A stretch of 64,000 nt of DNA from Phycisphaerales bacterium (GCA_040221175.1 JAVJVK010000015.1:1-64000), one strand, 5' to 3'. Shown: positions 36,093 through 45,054, counted from the first letter of the stretch. Program-made: numbers and translations. Notes: generated from the sequence alone by a model not told the origin.

Positions 36093-36166
36093 GAGCCCGT
36101 AGCTCAATTGGATAGAGCGCTGGCCTCCGAAGCCAGAGGTTCCGCGTTCGAATCGCGGCGGGCTCG
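36093..36166 (+). tRNA. tRNA-Arg (anticodon CCG)
   Basis: The acceptor GAGCCCG pairs with CGGGCTC, followed by discriminator G. The D-arm GCTCAATTGGATAGAGC, the anticodon loop CTCCGAA (anticodon CCG, reading CGG) and the T-arm CCGCGTTCGAATCGCGG are all regular. No CCA is encoded. The last 20 codons and stop of nth lie on the opposite strand within it. Confidence 0.96.
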
Positions 36167-36901
36167 CTTCCCCTTCGACGCCTTCGCCTTGGCCGATCCA
36201 CGCGCGTTCTCGCAGAACCGCTGGCAGATGCTGTCGCTCTCGCACAGCCAGCCGCGGGCCTTGCAGACCTGCCGGCCGTGGTAGATGATGCGGTGGCTGA
36301 GGTCCGCCCACTGGTCTCTTGGAAAGAGCGCAATCAGGTACCGCTCGACCATGGCCACCGTGGCATCGTGAGGGGCCAGGCCAAACCGCTTGCTCAGCCG
36401 CTCGATGTGGGTGTCGACGACGAACCCTTCATTGATGCCAAAGGCGTTGCCGAGCACGACGCTGGCCGTTTTCCTTGCGACGCCTCGCAGGGTGAGCAGT
36501 TCATCCATCGTTTGTGGTACCTGGCCACCAAAGTCCTCGACCACGCTGGTCATCGCCGAGTGGATCGCCTTGGCCTTGTTGCGGTATAGACCGATGGACT
36601 TGATGTGCTTCTCAATCTTCGCCGGGGTCGCATCGGCATAGTCCTGCGGCATCGGGAAGGCCTCGAACAAGGCGGGCGTCGCCTTGTTCACGCCCACGTC
36701 GGTTGACTGTGCGGACAGGATCGTGGCAATCAGCAGTTCGTGCGGCGTCGTGTAATCGAGCGCACACACGGCATCGGGATATCGCTCGGCCAGGGCCTTG
36801 GCGATGCGACGCGCACGCGCCTTCTCGGCCTTGGTTACCTCGGGTACTTTGAAGGGAAGGTCCCGCAGGCCGCGAGGATTCTCGGGGGTGCGAGCGGTCA
36901 A
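36104..36901 (-). CDS. nth: Endonuclease III (DNA glycosylase/AP lyase)
   Basis: 265 residues. The helix-hairpin-helix LRGVARKTASVVLGNAFG contains the catalytic lysine and FVVDTHIERLSKRFG the aspartate, as in E. coli Nth, which removes oxidised pyrimidines. The four cysteines that should hold a 4Fe-4S cluster are spaced C-x6-C-x5-C-x3-C instead of C-x6-C-x2-C-x5-C. The protein is longer than E. coli Nth (211) because of a basic tail, of which the last 20 residues are read antisense to tRNA-Arg. Its ATG overlaps the stop of the upstream DUF4149-like gene by four bases. Confidence 0.92.
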   Translation of the reverse strand: MTARTPENPRGLRDLPFKVPEVTKAEKARARRIAKALAERYPDAVCALDYTTPHELLIATILSAQSTDVGVNKATPALFEAFPMPQDYADATPAKIEKHIKSIGLYRNKAKAIHSAMTSVVEDFGGQVPQTMDELLTLRGVARKTASVVLGNAFGINEGFVVDTHIERLSKRFGLAPHDATVAMVERYLIALFPRDQWADLSHRIIYHGRQVCKARGWLCESDSICQRFCENARGSAKAKASKGKRARRDSNAEPLASEASALSN

Positions 36902-37551
36902 CGTCGCGGTCCTCGTGCCAGTTGCGGCTCCTGGAGGCGGGGCTCGACGGCGTGTGCGGAACGATCGCCCACCTCGCCGGACATGACACGGCGTGTGGTG
37001 GCGAACGTCAATCCCAGGGCGCTCAACGAGAGCGCCAGGCTTCCGAGCATCACGTTGCTGGCGGTCTTGTGGTGCTTGTCGTAGTCCTGCTGGAGCGCCA
37101 GCGCGTTCTCCGTATCTCCCAGGGCCGCGGCTTGGCGATACGCGGTGAGATCAGTTTGCATTGCCGGGTCGAGCACGGCGAACCGGTAGGTCATCACGCC
37201 CACCATGGCCATGATCAGCAGTGCCCGCAGCGCGGCCGTCCACGAGCGGGGGTGGGGGTGGCCCCGCCAACTGGCCAAGGCAAAGGCGCCTCCGCCGATG
37301 CAGATGGCCAGGAAGCCGACGACGTCCGCTCCGATGAAGAGCCGCTCGGCGACGTACCCCCCCAGCAGACGCCAGTGCTCGCCCTGGTACGCCGAGAATT
37401 CCGGCAGCGTCGGATCGAGTCGCTTGAGCAGCGTGAAGACGAAATAGGCGGTCGCACCGGTGACCAGCAACGCCCCCGACCAGGTCGCCCATGCAGCGAC
37501 CTGGATGGCTTCGAGGCGGGGCGAGGGCGGACGAGGGCCGGCGGCTTTCAT
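36898..37551 (-). CDS. DUF4149-like membrane protein
   Basis: 217 residues with four membrane segments: AAWATWSGALLVTGATAYFVF, GADVVGFLAICIGGGAFALAS, ALRALLIMAMVGVMTYRFAVL, and SNVMLGSLALSLSALGLTF. A cytosolic or periplasmic loop contains HHKTASNVMLG, as in DUF4149/TMEM205-like proteins, whose role is unknown. It precedes nth with an ATGA overlap, so the two are probably cotranscribed, though no functional link is evident. Confidence 0.7.
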   Translation of the reverse strand: MKAAGPRPPSPRLEAIQVAAWATWSGALLVTGATAYFVFTLLKRLDPTLPEFSAYQGEHWRLLGGYVAERLFIGADVVGFLAICIGGGAFALASWRGHPHPRSWTAALRALLIMAMVGVMTYRFAVLDPAMQTDLTAYRQAAALGDTENALALQQDYDKHHKTASNVMLGSLALSLSALGLTFATTRRVMSGEVGDRSAHAVEPRLQEPQLARGPRR

Positions 37552-37607
37552 GCCCGAGGCTAGCCGCGCGACCCACGCGGTTGCCGACGCGTGGCCTACA
37601 ACTTTGG

Positions 37608-38363
37608 GTGTTCCAGCAGGGGTCCAACTCGATCCTTGGCCTTGGCTTGTGCGCCTGGCGAAACGGACCGTTGCGCGAAGCGATTACCCTTGCCGCATCG
37701 CTGGGCTACCGGGCCGTGCAACTCGACGCGACGCACCCGGAGGCTCGCCCCCGAACGCTCGACCGCTCGGGCCGGCGGGACCTTGGTGCTCTGCTGCGTC
37801 GGCAGGAACTCGAACTGACCGGGCTCGACTTGTGCTTGCCCCCCGAACACCTGGCGGGCGGCCAGCACGTCGAGCGGGCCGCGGAAGCGGTCCTTGGGGC
37901 AATTTCCCTGGTTCGTGAGCTGGCCGGGCTTGTTCCGGCCCGGGCAGTGGTCAGCCTCACGCTGCCCGACGCACCAGACCCCCACGCCATGGAGACCATC
38001 ATCGCCGCGTCGGAGCGTGACGGCGTGTCGATTGCCAACCACGCCTGGCCGCTGGCCGACGCGGGTGACGTGGGCATCGACCCCGCGCTGGCCATCATGG
38101 CAGGAAGCAGCCCCGCCAAGGCCGTGACGCTGGCCGGCGAACGCGTGAAAGCCGCACGCCTGAGCGATGCGGGCAGTGGGGGCCGCGTTGCCGTGGAATC
38201 GGCAAGTGGTCGGCTGGAAGTTGCCGCGTTCGTGGCCGCGCTGGCCATCTCGGCACCGACCGCTGCGGTGGTGGCAGACGTTCGCTACCTGGACGATCCC
38301 GTCGATGGGGCCCGCCGGGCCCTCGGCTCCTGGGCCGAAGCCACGGCCTTTCCGGGCTCGTAG
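37608..38363 (+). CDS. TIM-barrel protein, xylose isomerase-like
   Basis: 251 residues. The start LGLGLCAWRNGPLREAITLAASLGYRAVQLDA and the repeated beta-alpha pattern suggest the sugar phosphate isomerase/epimerase superfamily, but the metal-binding Glu/Asp/His set is not obvious. VSIANHAWPL and AARLSDAGSG occupy positions where E and D/H would be expected. I chose GTG 37608 because the frame upstream of it does not fit the fold; no strong Shine-Dalgarno is present. It sits 12 bases before the glycosyltransferase-methyltransferase gene and is likely cotranscribed with it. Confidence 0.55.
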   Translation: MFQQGSNSILGLGLCAWRNGPLREAITLAASLGYRAVQLDATHPEARPRTLDRSGRRDLGALLRRQELELTGLDLCLPPEHLAGGQHVERAAEAVLGAISLVRELAGLVPARAVVSLTLPDAPDPHAMETIIAASERDGVSIANHAWPLADAGDVGIDPALAIMAGSSPAKAVTLAGERVKAARLSDAGSGGRVAVESASGRLEVAAFVAALAISAPTAAVVADVRYLDDPVDGARRALGSWAEATAFPGS

Positions 38364-38375
38364 ACTCGACCCGCC

Positions 38376-39869
38376 GTGCCGCAACCCTTGCTCTCCATCG
38401 TCACCCCTTCGCTCGATCAGGGCCGATTCATCGGCCAATGCCTCGAGTCGGTGGCGGCTGAAATGGCGACGCCATGTGCCCGTCGCTTCGGCGTCGAGCA
38501 CATCGTCATGGACGGCGGTAGCACCGACAACACCGTCGAGTTGCTGGAGAACGCGGGGCACCTGGCCTACTGGCAGAGCGAGCCCGATCATGGCCAGAGC
38601 GCGGCGATTAACCGCGGGTTGTTGCATCATGCGACGGGGCGCTATGCCACGTGGCTCAATGCGGACGACTGGCTCGAGCCGGGCGCCCTTGGGGTCATGC
38701 TCGAGCGATTGGCCGAACAGGACGCGCCAGACGTGCTCGTCGGGCGATGCAGATTCGTCGAAGACGGTCGGACCATCTTTTCGCCACGCCCGCCCGAACC
38801 GATCGACATGGCAAGCTTGCTGCGGTTGCGGACCAAGTGGTTTGCGGGCGAGTTGATCGTCCAGCCCGAGGCGTTCTTCAGCAGAGAGCTCTTCAAACGC
38901 ATTGGCGGCCTGAACGAAGACAACCACTACACGATGGATCACGAGATGTGGCTCCGGATGCTCGAGGCGGGCGCTCGCTTCGAGTCGGTCGACCATCCCG
39001 TGGCATGCATGCGCGTTCACGAAGCACAGAAGACTGCCGACAATCGGCGCATCGTGCAATCACTCATCCAGTTCGGTCGGCCTTTCCTCGACCGCAACGC
39101 CGAACAGATGGGCACGGCGGGGCAATCTGCCCGGAGCGAGATACAGGCGCTCGAGCACAAGGTCCGGCTGAGTGAACCCTTGCTGCGTCGCCTTGCTCTG
39201 CCTTGGACCGAGCAAGAGACCATCGATGGCCAGGCCGGACAGGATGCGGCGCCCCCGGGATTCCACCTCGGCCCCCTGAGGGCGGTGCTTTCGAGCGTGC
39301 CACGCTGGCGAGCGTTCTGGCGCAGGTCCTACCGTGCTCGGGTCTTTGGCGAGCCTCCACGAAGCGAACTTCCCATCTCGCTTCGTGCCCAGAAGGCATC
39401 GATGGTGGATGTGGCCCTGTTCTGGCACGCCCTGAGCACGCGCCAGGACCCCGAGTCGGTGGTGCTCGAGGCATGCGAGGTCCTGCGCCCCGGAGGACTG
39501 ATGATCGCCGCTGCCGAATTGGGCCCGTGCGATTCGGGCCTGCGTACGTATTGCGAAGGGCTTCGCCGGCTCGTCGACCAGCAACTCAGCCAGGATCACG
39601 ACTGGCTCATCGGTCCCGCCGCAATGCGATGGGTCGAATCTCTTCAAGAAACTACAGGCCGAGACGACGATGAGTGGCGAGCGGCCCATCCACAACCATG
39701 TGGCGTCGAAGTCGCCGTGCTGATGGAGGACGCCGGCCTGCAACGCGTCGCATCGATGTCGTACGGGGGCATGTCATGGCACCCGTTGACCCCGTTCGCA
39801 GCAATCGAGGGGGTTCCGGGGCGTGACTCGGACGCCTGGATCTGTGGCGTGTGGCAAAAGCCTGGTTGA
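38376..39869 (+). CDS. Glycosyltransferase family 2 fused to a methyltransferase-like domain
   Basis: 497 residues. The first 235 are a GT2 domain: LLSIVTPSLDQGRFIGQCLESV, HIVMDGGSTDNTVELLE, LNADDWLEPGA, and MDHEMWLRMLEAGARF. After a linker the C-terminal 200 residues resemble a class I methyltransferase late half (VVLEACEVLRPGGLMIAAAELG, VAVLMEDAGLQRV), but the SAM-binding glycine motif is not visible, so this half may be inactive. The start is GTG 38376. It would glycosylate and perhaps methylate a surface glycan. The end abuts the convergent PDZ gene with no gap. Confidence 0.8.
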   Translation: MPQPLLSIVTPSLDQGRFIGQCLESVAAEMATPCARRFGVEHIVMDGGSTDNTVELLENAGHLAYWQSEPDHGQSAAINRGLLHHATGRYATWLNADDWLEPGALGVMLERLAEQDAPDVLVGRCRFVEDGRTIFSPRPPEPIDMASLLRLRTKWFAGELIVQPEAFFSRELFKRIGGLNEDNHYTMDHEMWLRMLEAGARFESVDHPVACMRVHEAQKTADNRRIVQSLIQFGRPFLDRNAEQMGTAGQSARSEIQALEHKVRLSEPLLRRLALPWTEQETIDGQAGQDAAPPGFHLGPLRAVLSSVPRWRAFWRRSYRARVFGEPPRSELPISLRAQKASMVDVALFWHALSTRQDPESVVLEACEVLRPGGLMIAAAELGPCDSGLRTYCEGLRRLVDQQLSQDHDWLIGPAAMRWVESLQETTGRDDDEWRAAHPQPCGVEVAVLMEDAGLQRVASMSYGGMSWHPLTPFAAIEGVPGRDSDAWICGVWQKPG

Positions 39870-40976
39870 TTACTGGCTCAGCGCCCGGATGAGCTGCACG
39901 CGCTCCTGCATCAGCCGCGTCTGCTCCTGCTGCAATGGCGCAAGTTCCTGTCGAAGCTGAGAGATGCGATCGCGCAGGCGATCGGCGTGGGCGCGGCCAT
40001 CGACCGTGTCGGCGGTCATGCGAACCTCGACGATCAACTGCCGCACCGTTTCCTCGATGTCGATAGACCTGCGGACTACTTGCGCGAGCTCGCCGTTGAT
40101 CCGGGTCAACTCCGCCCGGACCGCGGCTTGGTCGCTGTTTCCACCGACATACTGAGCCATGACGCCGACACGGCGACCAGTCGTGTTTCCGGGCTCGCCA
40201 CCCAGCGCAACGTCGGCCGACGTCGCGCGCACGCGGGTCGGGTTGGCCGACGGCGGCGCTACCGAGAGCGAGCGCGCGAGATCCGCATCGAGCGCGGCGC
40301 GGTCTTCATCGCCCCGCAGGCGGTTCATGCGCAGGGCCCATGCCCGGCGGAGCACCGGCTCGTTGAGGCGGCGAGCCGCGTTCAGGTCGTCGCGCCGGCC
40401 CAGCCGAACGGTGACCTCCATGGGCTCGCCGTTGCGAAGCAACGAAATCACGCACGTCTCTCCCGGCAGGTGCGATGCAATGGCGACTGGAAGATCCATC
40501 GACGATGCTTCAATGGGCGTGCCCGACAAGCTCAGCACGATGTCTCCGCTGCGGAGCGTGCCATGGGCGTCGAATCCTTCCACCGTGTCCCCGAGGCGGA
40601 CGCCCCGCGACGTGGGTGCGGTGTCATAGGTGATGCCCAGACCGGCGCGGGGGCCGTTGAAGAACGCTTCTGCCGCGGCCAACTCGAATCGGGCAAGCAC
40701 TTCGGCCCGGTCGCCATCGTCGCGCGATGGATCGGACATCCAGTCGGCCAACGCTTGCTCGAGCACGCCCAGCGCGTCGGCGGGGTCCATCGATCGGGCC
40801 AACTCAAGAAGATCGGCGCTCGCGGAGATGCGGTCGGGCCACCGCTCGCTCGCGAGGGCGGCGACGGCTTCTCTGGCGGCCTCGGACTCTGGAGATTCCG
40901 GTTGGTGTGCTGGTGCGGCTCCGGCGACCCAGGCGAGCACGCACGTGGCGACGGCTTGTCCACGAGGGCGAATCAT
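39870..40976 (-). CDS. Secreted PDZ-domain protein with C-terminal coiled coil
   Basis: 368 residues. A hydrophobic N-terminus (AVATCVLAWVAGAAPAHQ) serves as signal peptide. A PDZ domain lies at about 125-205 (AGLGITYDTAPTSRGVRLGDTVEGF, LRSGDIVLSLSGTPIEA). The C-terminus (RAELTRINGELAQVVRRSID and LRDRISQLRQELAPLQQEQ) is coiled coil. No protease residues are present, so it is likely an adaptor or scaffold in the envelope. ATG 40976 was chosen because of the signal peptide; there is no clear Shine-Dalgarno. Confidence 0.75.
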   Translation of the reverse strand: MIRPRGQAVATCVLAWVAGAAPAHQPESPESEAAREAVAALASERWPDRISASADLLELARSMDPADALGVLEQALADWMSDPSRDDGDRAEVLARFELAAAEAFFNGPRAGLGITYDTAPTSRGVRLGDTVEGFDAHGTLRSGDIVLSLSGTPIEASSMDLPVAIASHLPGETCVISLLRNGEPMEVTVRLGRRDDLNAARRLNEPVLRRAWALRMNRLRGDEDRAALDADLARSLSVAPPSANPTRVRATSADVALGGEPGNTTGRRVGVMAQYVGGNSDQAAVRAELTRINGELAQVVRRSIDIEETVRQLIVEVRMTADTVDGRAHADRLRDRISQLRQELAPLQQEQTRLMQERVQLIRALSQ

Positions 40977-40995
40977 TGCTTCAATGGTACGGCGT

Positions 40996-42114
40996 CTACG
41001 GGCGGGCGTGCTGGAGCACCTCGGTGGGGTTATCGGCGAGCCATTGGGCCTTTCGTGCCACCATGCGCAGGAACGGGGCGGGGTCACGCCCGTGAAAGGC
41101 TCCGGAGGAGGCAATGGGGACCGCTGCCTCGGCGATCAAGGCCTGCGCCATCAGCCAGGGCAGGCCGCCCAGGGCTTCCTGCGCGACGCCGGGCACCCCG
41201 ATCATGGCCCGTCCGCCGTGCACGCCCCCTAGAAAGGCCTCCAGGCGATTCGCATCGGGAGGCGTGGGCCATTGCCTGAAGTCAGTACCGGCACCCTGGA
41301 GGGAGAACTGGAGGGCGCCGTTCGCGATGTCCAGCATCGCCGGCGCCATCCCGGCCGACTCGTGATCCAACACGGCGGCCAGTGCGCCGCGATCGAACAG
41401 CAGGTTCCCCGGATGCCAGTCCCCGTGCACGATCTGCAATCGCTCGCCCGCCAGCGCGTCGCGAGCCCGGGCCGCGGCTCGCTCATAGAGCGCACCCAGC
41501 CGTGCGGCCAATTCATCGCCGCCCTTGGCGTCCAGCGCCTGGGGCAGCCTTGCGAGGGCGCGGCGGATGCGGGCGTCGTCGTGGTACACGCCCGTGAGCG
41601 GCTCGCCGATGGACCGGCCCATCGCGCCGAGGTGGTCGTGCGCGTTCGCGAGCAGGGCGTGGTAGCGACCCAGCGCCTCGCCGGCCAGCCGGGTCTGTGC
41701 GGCCGAACGATCGCACTTGCCACCCCGAACGAACCCGCACACCTCGTAGGCTCGCCCTTCCAAGCGCAGCGCGCTTGCCCCGCCACGGGTGGGCAGCAGC
41801 GGCGCGAGCGGGAAACCGTGTGCGGCCAGGCGGCGATGGATCGAGTGGATGACGTGTACGAACTCGGGCCCGTCTCGTCCGGGGGCGAGCCGCTTGAGTA
41901 CGACAGGTCCCGACAACGAACCCAGCAGGATGATCTTGGGAGCCATCGGCGAGCCCGCGTTCAGCGGCGCGGCCTTGAGCACTTGTCCGATTGGGAAATG
42001 CACCCGAACGTGGTGCACCTCGCCGACGGCAAAACCCGCCTGCGCCTCGGCGGAAGCCAGCACCTCGGGATCGATGGGTGGCTGGGCCGGCTGCTTTGGT
42101 GCGTCCCGGTCCAC
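40996..42114 (-). CDS. Aminoglycoside phosphotransferase-like kinase
   Basis: 372 residues. The Brenner motif QIVHGDWHPGNLLFD has the catalytic aspartate and AAVLDHESAGMAPAMLDIAN the metal-binding aspartate of the APH/choline kinase fold. The N-lobe has VVLKRLAPGRDGPEFVHVIH. The substrate is probably a small alcohol (sugar, homoserine or choline) and not an antibiotic; sequence alone does not decide. I chose GTG 42114, just after the yicC stop; the frame open upstream lies antisense-free inside yicC and is not family-like. Confidence 0.8.
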   Translation of the reverse strand: MDRDAPKQPAQPPIDPEVLASAEAQAGFAVGEVHHVRVHFPIGQVLKAAPLNAGSPMAPKIILLGSLSGPVVLKRLAPGRDGPEFVHVIHSIHRRLAAHGFPLAPLLPTRGGASALRLEGRAYEVCGFVRGGKCDRSAAQTRLAGEALGRYHALLANAHDHLGAMGRSIGEPLTGVYHDDARIRRALARLPQALDAKGGDELAARLGALYERAAARARDALAGERLQIVHGDWHPGNLLFDRGALAAVLDHESAGMAPAMLDIANGALQFSLQGAGTDFRQWPTPPDANRLEAFLGGVHGGRAMIGVPGVAQEALGGLPWLMAQALIAEAAVPIASSGAFHGRDPAPFLRMVARKAQWLADNPTEVLQHARP

Positions 42115-42118
42115 GACG

Positions 42119-42997
42119 CTACTCGACGTTCTGGACCTGTTCTTTGATCCGATCGATGGCGGCCTTGGCTTCGATCGCCGCGCGAGACAGTTCAGCATCG
42201 GGGCTCTTGCTGGCGATCGTGTTGGCCTCGCGCAGCATTTCCTGGGCGATGAAGTCCAGCTTGCGGCCCACGGCACCTTCCTCATCGATGGCCGCCAGAA
42301 ACTGTTCGACATGCCCGCTGAGCCGCGAGATCTCCTCGTTCACGTCGCATCGCTCGGCGTAGGCCGCGACTTCGCGGACGATGTCTACGGGGTCGGCCTC
42401 GGGCAGCAACTGCTCGATCCGAGCCTTCAGCCGCGATTCGTAGAGCTTGCTTACTTCCGGCGCCCGGTCCTTCACGACCGTCAGGCTCTTCGAGACCACG
42501 CCGCACAACTCGACCAATTCGGCATGCAGGGCCTGGCCTTCGCGGATGCGCATCTCGATGAGCTTGCCGCACGCCTGGGGCAGCAACTCGTGGAACGCCG
42601 TCCGGGCGGCCGACAGGCGGGCATCCATGGGCTCGGCCCGAAGGACGCCGGGCAACGCAAGCAGCGTGGCCAAGTCGGCGGTGGGGGTCGCGCGATCGAA
42701 CGAGATCCGGCGTGAAGCTTCGTCCACGGCCTTCAGATAGGCCTCGAGGACGCCTTCGTTGATGGCGCCGGCCTGGCTGGCGGGGTTGCCCTCGGCCGAG
42801 CAGCGCACCGTGACGCTGCCGCGCTGGAGCAGCCCACGCAAGGTCTCCTCGAGGCCGCCCTCCAGGGGCGCGAATTCGTCGGGCAGGCGGACTTGAGCCT
42901 TGAGGTAGCGGTGATTGACCGAACGCACTTCGAGGCTGTAGGTCAGCCCGCCGCGCTCCAGCCGCGCATCGCCGAATCCCGTCATGCTGCGGATCAT
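42119..42997 (-). CDS. yicC: YicC family endoribonuclease
   Basis: 292 residues. It begins MIRSMTGFGDARLERGGLTY with RSVNHRYLKAQVRLPDE, the YicC_N signature, and ends KLDFIAQEMLREANTIASKS, the C-terminal DUF1732 signature. YicC proteins are RNA endonucleases implicated in small-RNA turnover. ATG 42997 follows GGGAGGTCGGGC. It lies upstream of the APH-like kinase with a four-base gap and downstream of secG, all on the minus strand, probably one unit. yicC is often next to gmk, which is elsewhere here (57.8 kb). Confidence 0.93.
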   Translation of the reverse strand: MIRSMTGFGDARLERGGLTYSLEVRSVNHRYLKAQVRLPDEFAPLEGGLEETLRGLLQRGSVTVRCSAEGNPASQAGAINEGVLEAYLKAVDEASRRISFDRATPTADLATLLALPGVLRAEPMDARLSAARTAFHELLPQACGKLIEMRIREGQALHAELVELCGVVSKSLTVVKDRAPEVSKLYESRLKARIEQLLPEADPVDIVREVAAYAERCDVNEEISRLSGHVEQFLAAIDEEGAVGRKLDFIAQEMLREANTIASKSPDAELSRAAIEAKAAIDRIKEQVQNVE

Positions 42998-43025
42998 GCC
43001 CGACCTCCCACGAGATCGAACTGAT

Positions 43026-43505
43026 TCACGAGCCCGGCTCCGGATCGGTGGGCTCGGGCTCGCCGGCTTCGGGCTCGCCGGTGGACCCATCGATCGGATC
43101 CGCTGGCTCTTCGGCAGGCGTGTCCGGGGCGGAAGGCTCTGAATCGCCGGTCGTCGCCCCCGTGTCCGCCCCCTCGACCGCTTCGGCCGGGGCCTGCTCG
43201 CCTGCGGGTGCGGCGACGGGCGTGCCAGAAGGGCTTGCCGTTGGACGGCTGGTATATACCAAGACAATGGCAGTCAGGATGAAGACCACGAAGGTGCCGA
43301 TGGTCATCAGAGTCAGGGCGTCGCCTGTCTTGGCGCCGAAGGCCGTCTGGCCCGAGCCGCCGCTCGAAGCGCCGAACGCCCCGCTGAGCCCGCCGCCAGA
43401 GGGACGCTGGATCAGGATGACCAGAATCATGATGATGGCCACGGCGATGAACAGCAGCATGAGCAGGTTCGAAACCACCGGGTTCAGCGCGAGCAACAGG
43501 GGCAT
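43026..43505 (-). CDS. secG: Preprotein translocase subunit SecG
   Basis: 159 residues. Two membrane helices (LLMLLFIAVAIIMILVILIQ and LTLMTIGTFVVFILTAIVLV) flank the conserved SGGGLSGAFGASSGGSGQTAFG loop. SecG assists SecYEG-dependent protein export. It is longer than usual (about 75-110) because of an acidic Pro/Glu/Asp-rich tail of about 65 residues, which has no clear function. ATG 43505 follows GGAGG. It is 28 bases upstream of yicC. Confidence 0.92.
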   Translation of the reverse strand: MPLLLALNPVVSNLLMLLFIAVAIIMILVILIQRPSGGGLSGAFGASSGGSGQTAFGAKTGDALTLMTIGTFVVFILTAIVLVYTSRPTASPSGTPVAAPAGEQAPAEAVEGADTGATTGDSEPSAPDTPAEEPADPIDGSTGEPEAGEPEPTDPEPGS

Positions 43506-43674
43506 GCAATCCTCCAAAACCCGAACACCACGCCTCGGCGGCATCGGGTCGAGAGTGTAGGGGGTCAAAGCGAGAAGGGGTAAACAAATGAGGCCCGGGG
43601 GCGGGCCCGGGCCTAGTGCGGTCAATTGGAACCTGCAAGGGCCCAGGCTTGCGCCCGGGGCCTCGTGGCGGCGT

Positions 43675-45054
43675 TTACGCCCCCGTGGGCTCTCCGGCCT
43701 GCGTCACGCTGGGCCGGCCCACGCTGTGGTGGCTGAAGCCCAGTTCGAACATCTGGTCGCGCTTGTAGAGGTTCCGGCCGTCGAAGATCACCTTCTCGGC
43801 CAGGTGCCGGCCCATTCGGGCGAAGTCAGGGGCCTTGAACTCGTCCCAGTCGGTCGAGACCACGACCCCGTCGCAGCCCTCCAGGCACGCATACATGTCG
43901 CCGACGATCTCGGCCGGAACGCCCATCTCGTCCAGGGCCTGCTTGCCGGTCTTGTCGGCCACCGAGTCGTACGCCCGGATGGTGGCGCCGTGCTCGTGGG
44001 CCAACTTCATGAGCGACAAGGCCGGGGCCTCGCGCACGTCGTCGGTGTTGGGCTTGAAGGCGATGCCCCAGAAGGCCAGGGTCTTGCCCGCCAGGCTGCC
44101 GCCGTAGTGGGCCAGGATCTTGTCGAAGAACAGCTTGCGCTGCCGCTGGTTCACGTCGTGCACGGCCCGGGAGAGCTGGGTGTCAAAGCCGGCCTGCTCG
44201 CCCATGCCGATGACGGCCAGGGTGTCCTTGGGGAAGCAACTTCCGCCATAGCCCAGGCCCGGATAGAGGAATTTGTGGCCGATGCGGCTGTCGCTGCACA
44301 TGCCCTCTCGCACGCGGTTGATGTTGGCGCCGAACTGTTCGCACAGCATGGCCATCTCGTTGATGAAGCTGATCTTGGTGGCCAGGAAGTTGTTGCTGGC
44401 GTACTTGACCATCTCGGCCGACGGAATGTCCATGATGAAGATCGGGTGCCCGTTACGAGTAAAGGGCTCGTAGACCTCGTGAAATCGCTTGGCGGTCAGG
44501 TCGTCGGGGTCATCGGGATTTTCGACGCCGCAGACCACGCGGTCGGGCTTGTTGAAGTCGATGATGGCATCGCCTTCCTTCAGAAACTCGGGGTTGTCGC
44601 CCACCGTGAAGGGAATGTCGCCCACGGTCTGTCGGATGCGATCCCGAACGGCCAGCGTGGTGCCCACGGGCACGGTGCTCTTGACGACGACCGTCTTTGG
44701 CGTCTGGCCGGGTCCGAGTCGCTTGATGACGGCGGCGATGTCGTCGGCGGCCTGCATGACATACTTCAGGTCGGCCTTACCGTCGGCGCCGCTGGGGGTG
44801 CCCACGCAGATGAAGATCATCTCGGCATCCTCGTAGGCCTCGTCCTTGTCGAGCGTGGCCTTCAGGCGGCCGGCCTTGAGGTTGCGCTGCATGAGCTCGG
44901 TGAGCCCCGGCTCGTAGATCGGACACTCGCCGCGGTTGATCTGGTCGACCTTCTCGGGCAGTACGTCCAGGCAGATGACATCGTTGCCGGTGTTGGCAAA
45001 GCACACCCCGGTCACCAGCCCAACATACCCCGTGCCCACCATCGTCAGCTTCAT
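43675..45054 (-). CDS. ugd: UDP-glucose 6-dehydrogenase
   Basis: 459 residues. The NAD-binding start MKLTMVGTGYVGLVTGVCFA is followed by the catalytic cysteine in GYGGSCFPKDT, preceded by the EMVKYASNNFLATKISFINE helix. It oxidises UDP-glucose twice to UDP-glucuronate, a precursor of acidic glycans. Related GDP-mannose dehydrogenases are possible but FLKEGDAIIDFNKPDRVV fits UDP-glucose enzymes. It stands alone; its product could supply uronic acid to the glycan cluster. The start ATG 45054 is preceded by AGGGAGGATC. Confidence 0.94.
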   Translation of the reverse strand: MKLTMVGTGYVGLVTGVCFANTGNDVICLDVLPEKVDQINRGECPIYEPGLTELMQRNLKAGRLKATLDKDEAYEDAEMIFICVGTPSGADGKADLKYVMQAADDIAAVIKRLGPGQTPKTVVVKSTVPVGTTLAVRDRIRQTVGDIPFTVGDNPEFLKEGDAIIDFNKPDRVVCGVENPDDPDDLTAKRFHEVYEPFTRNGHPIFIMDIPSAEMVKYASNNFLATKISFINEMAMLCEQFGANINRVREGMCSDSRIGHKFLYPGLGYGGSCFPKDTLAVIGMGEQAGFDTQLSRAVHDVNQRQRKLFFDKILAHYGGSLAGKTLAFWGIAFKPNTDDVREAPALSLMKLAHEHGATIRAYDSVADKTGKQALDEMGVPAEIVGDMYACLEGCDGVVVSTDWDEFKAPDFARMGRHLAEKVIFDGRNLYKRDQMFELGFSHHSVGRPSVTQAGEPTGA

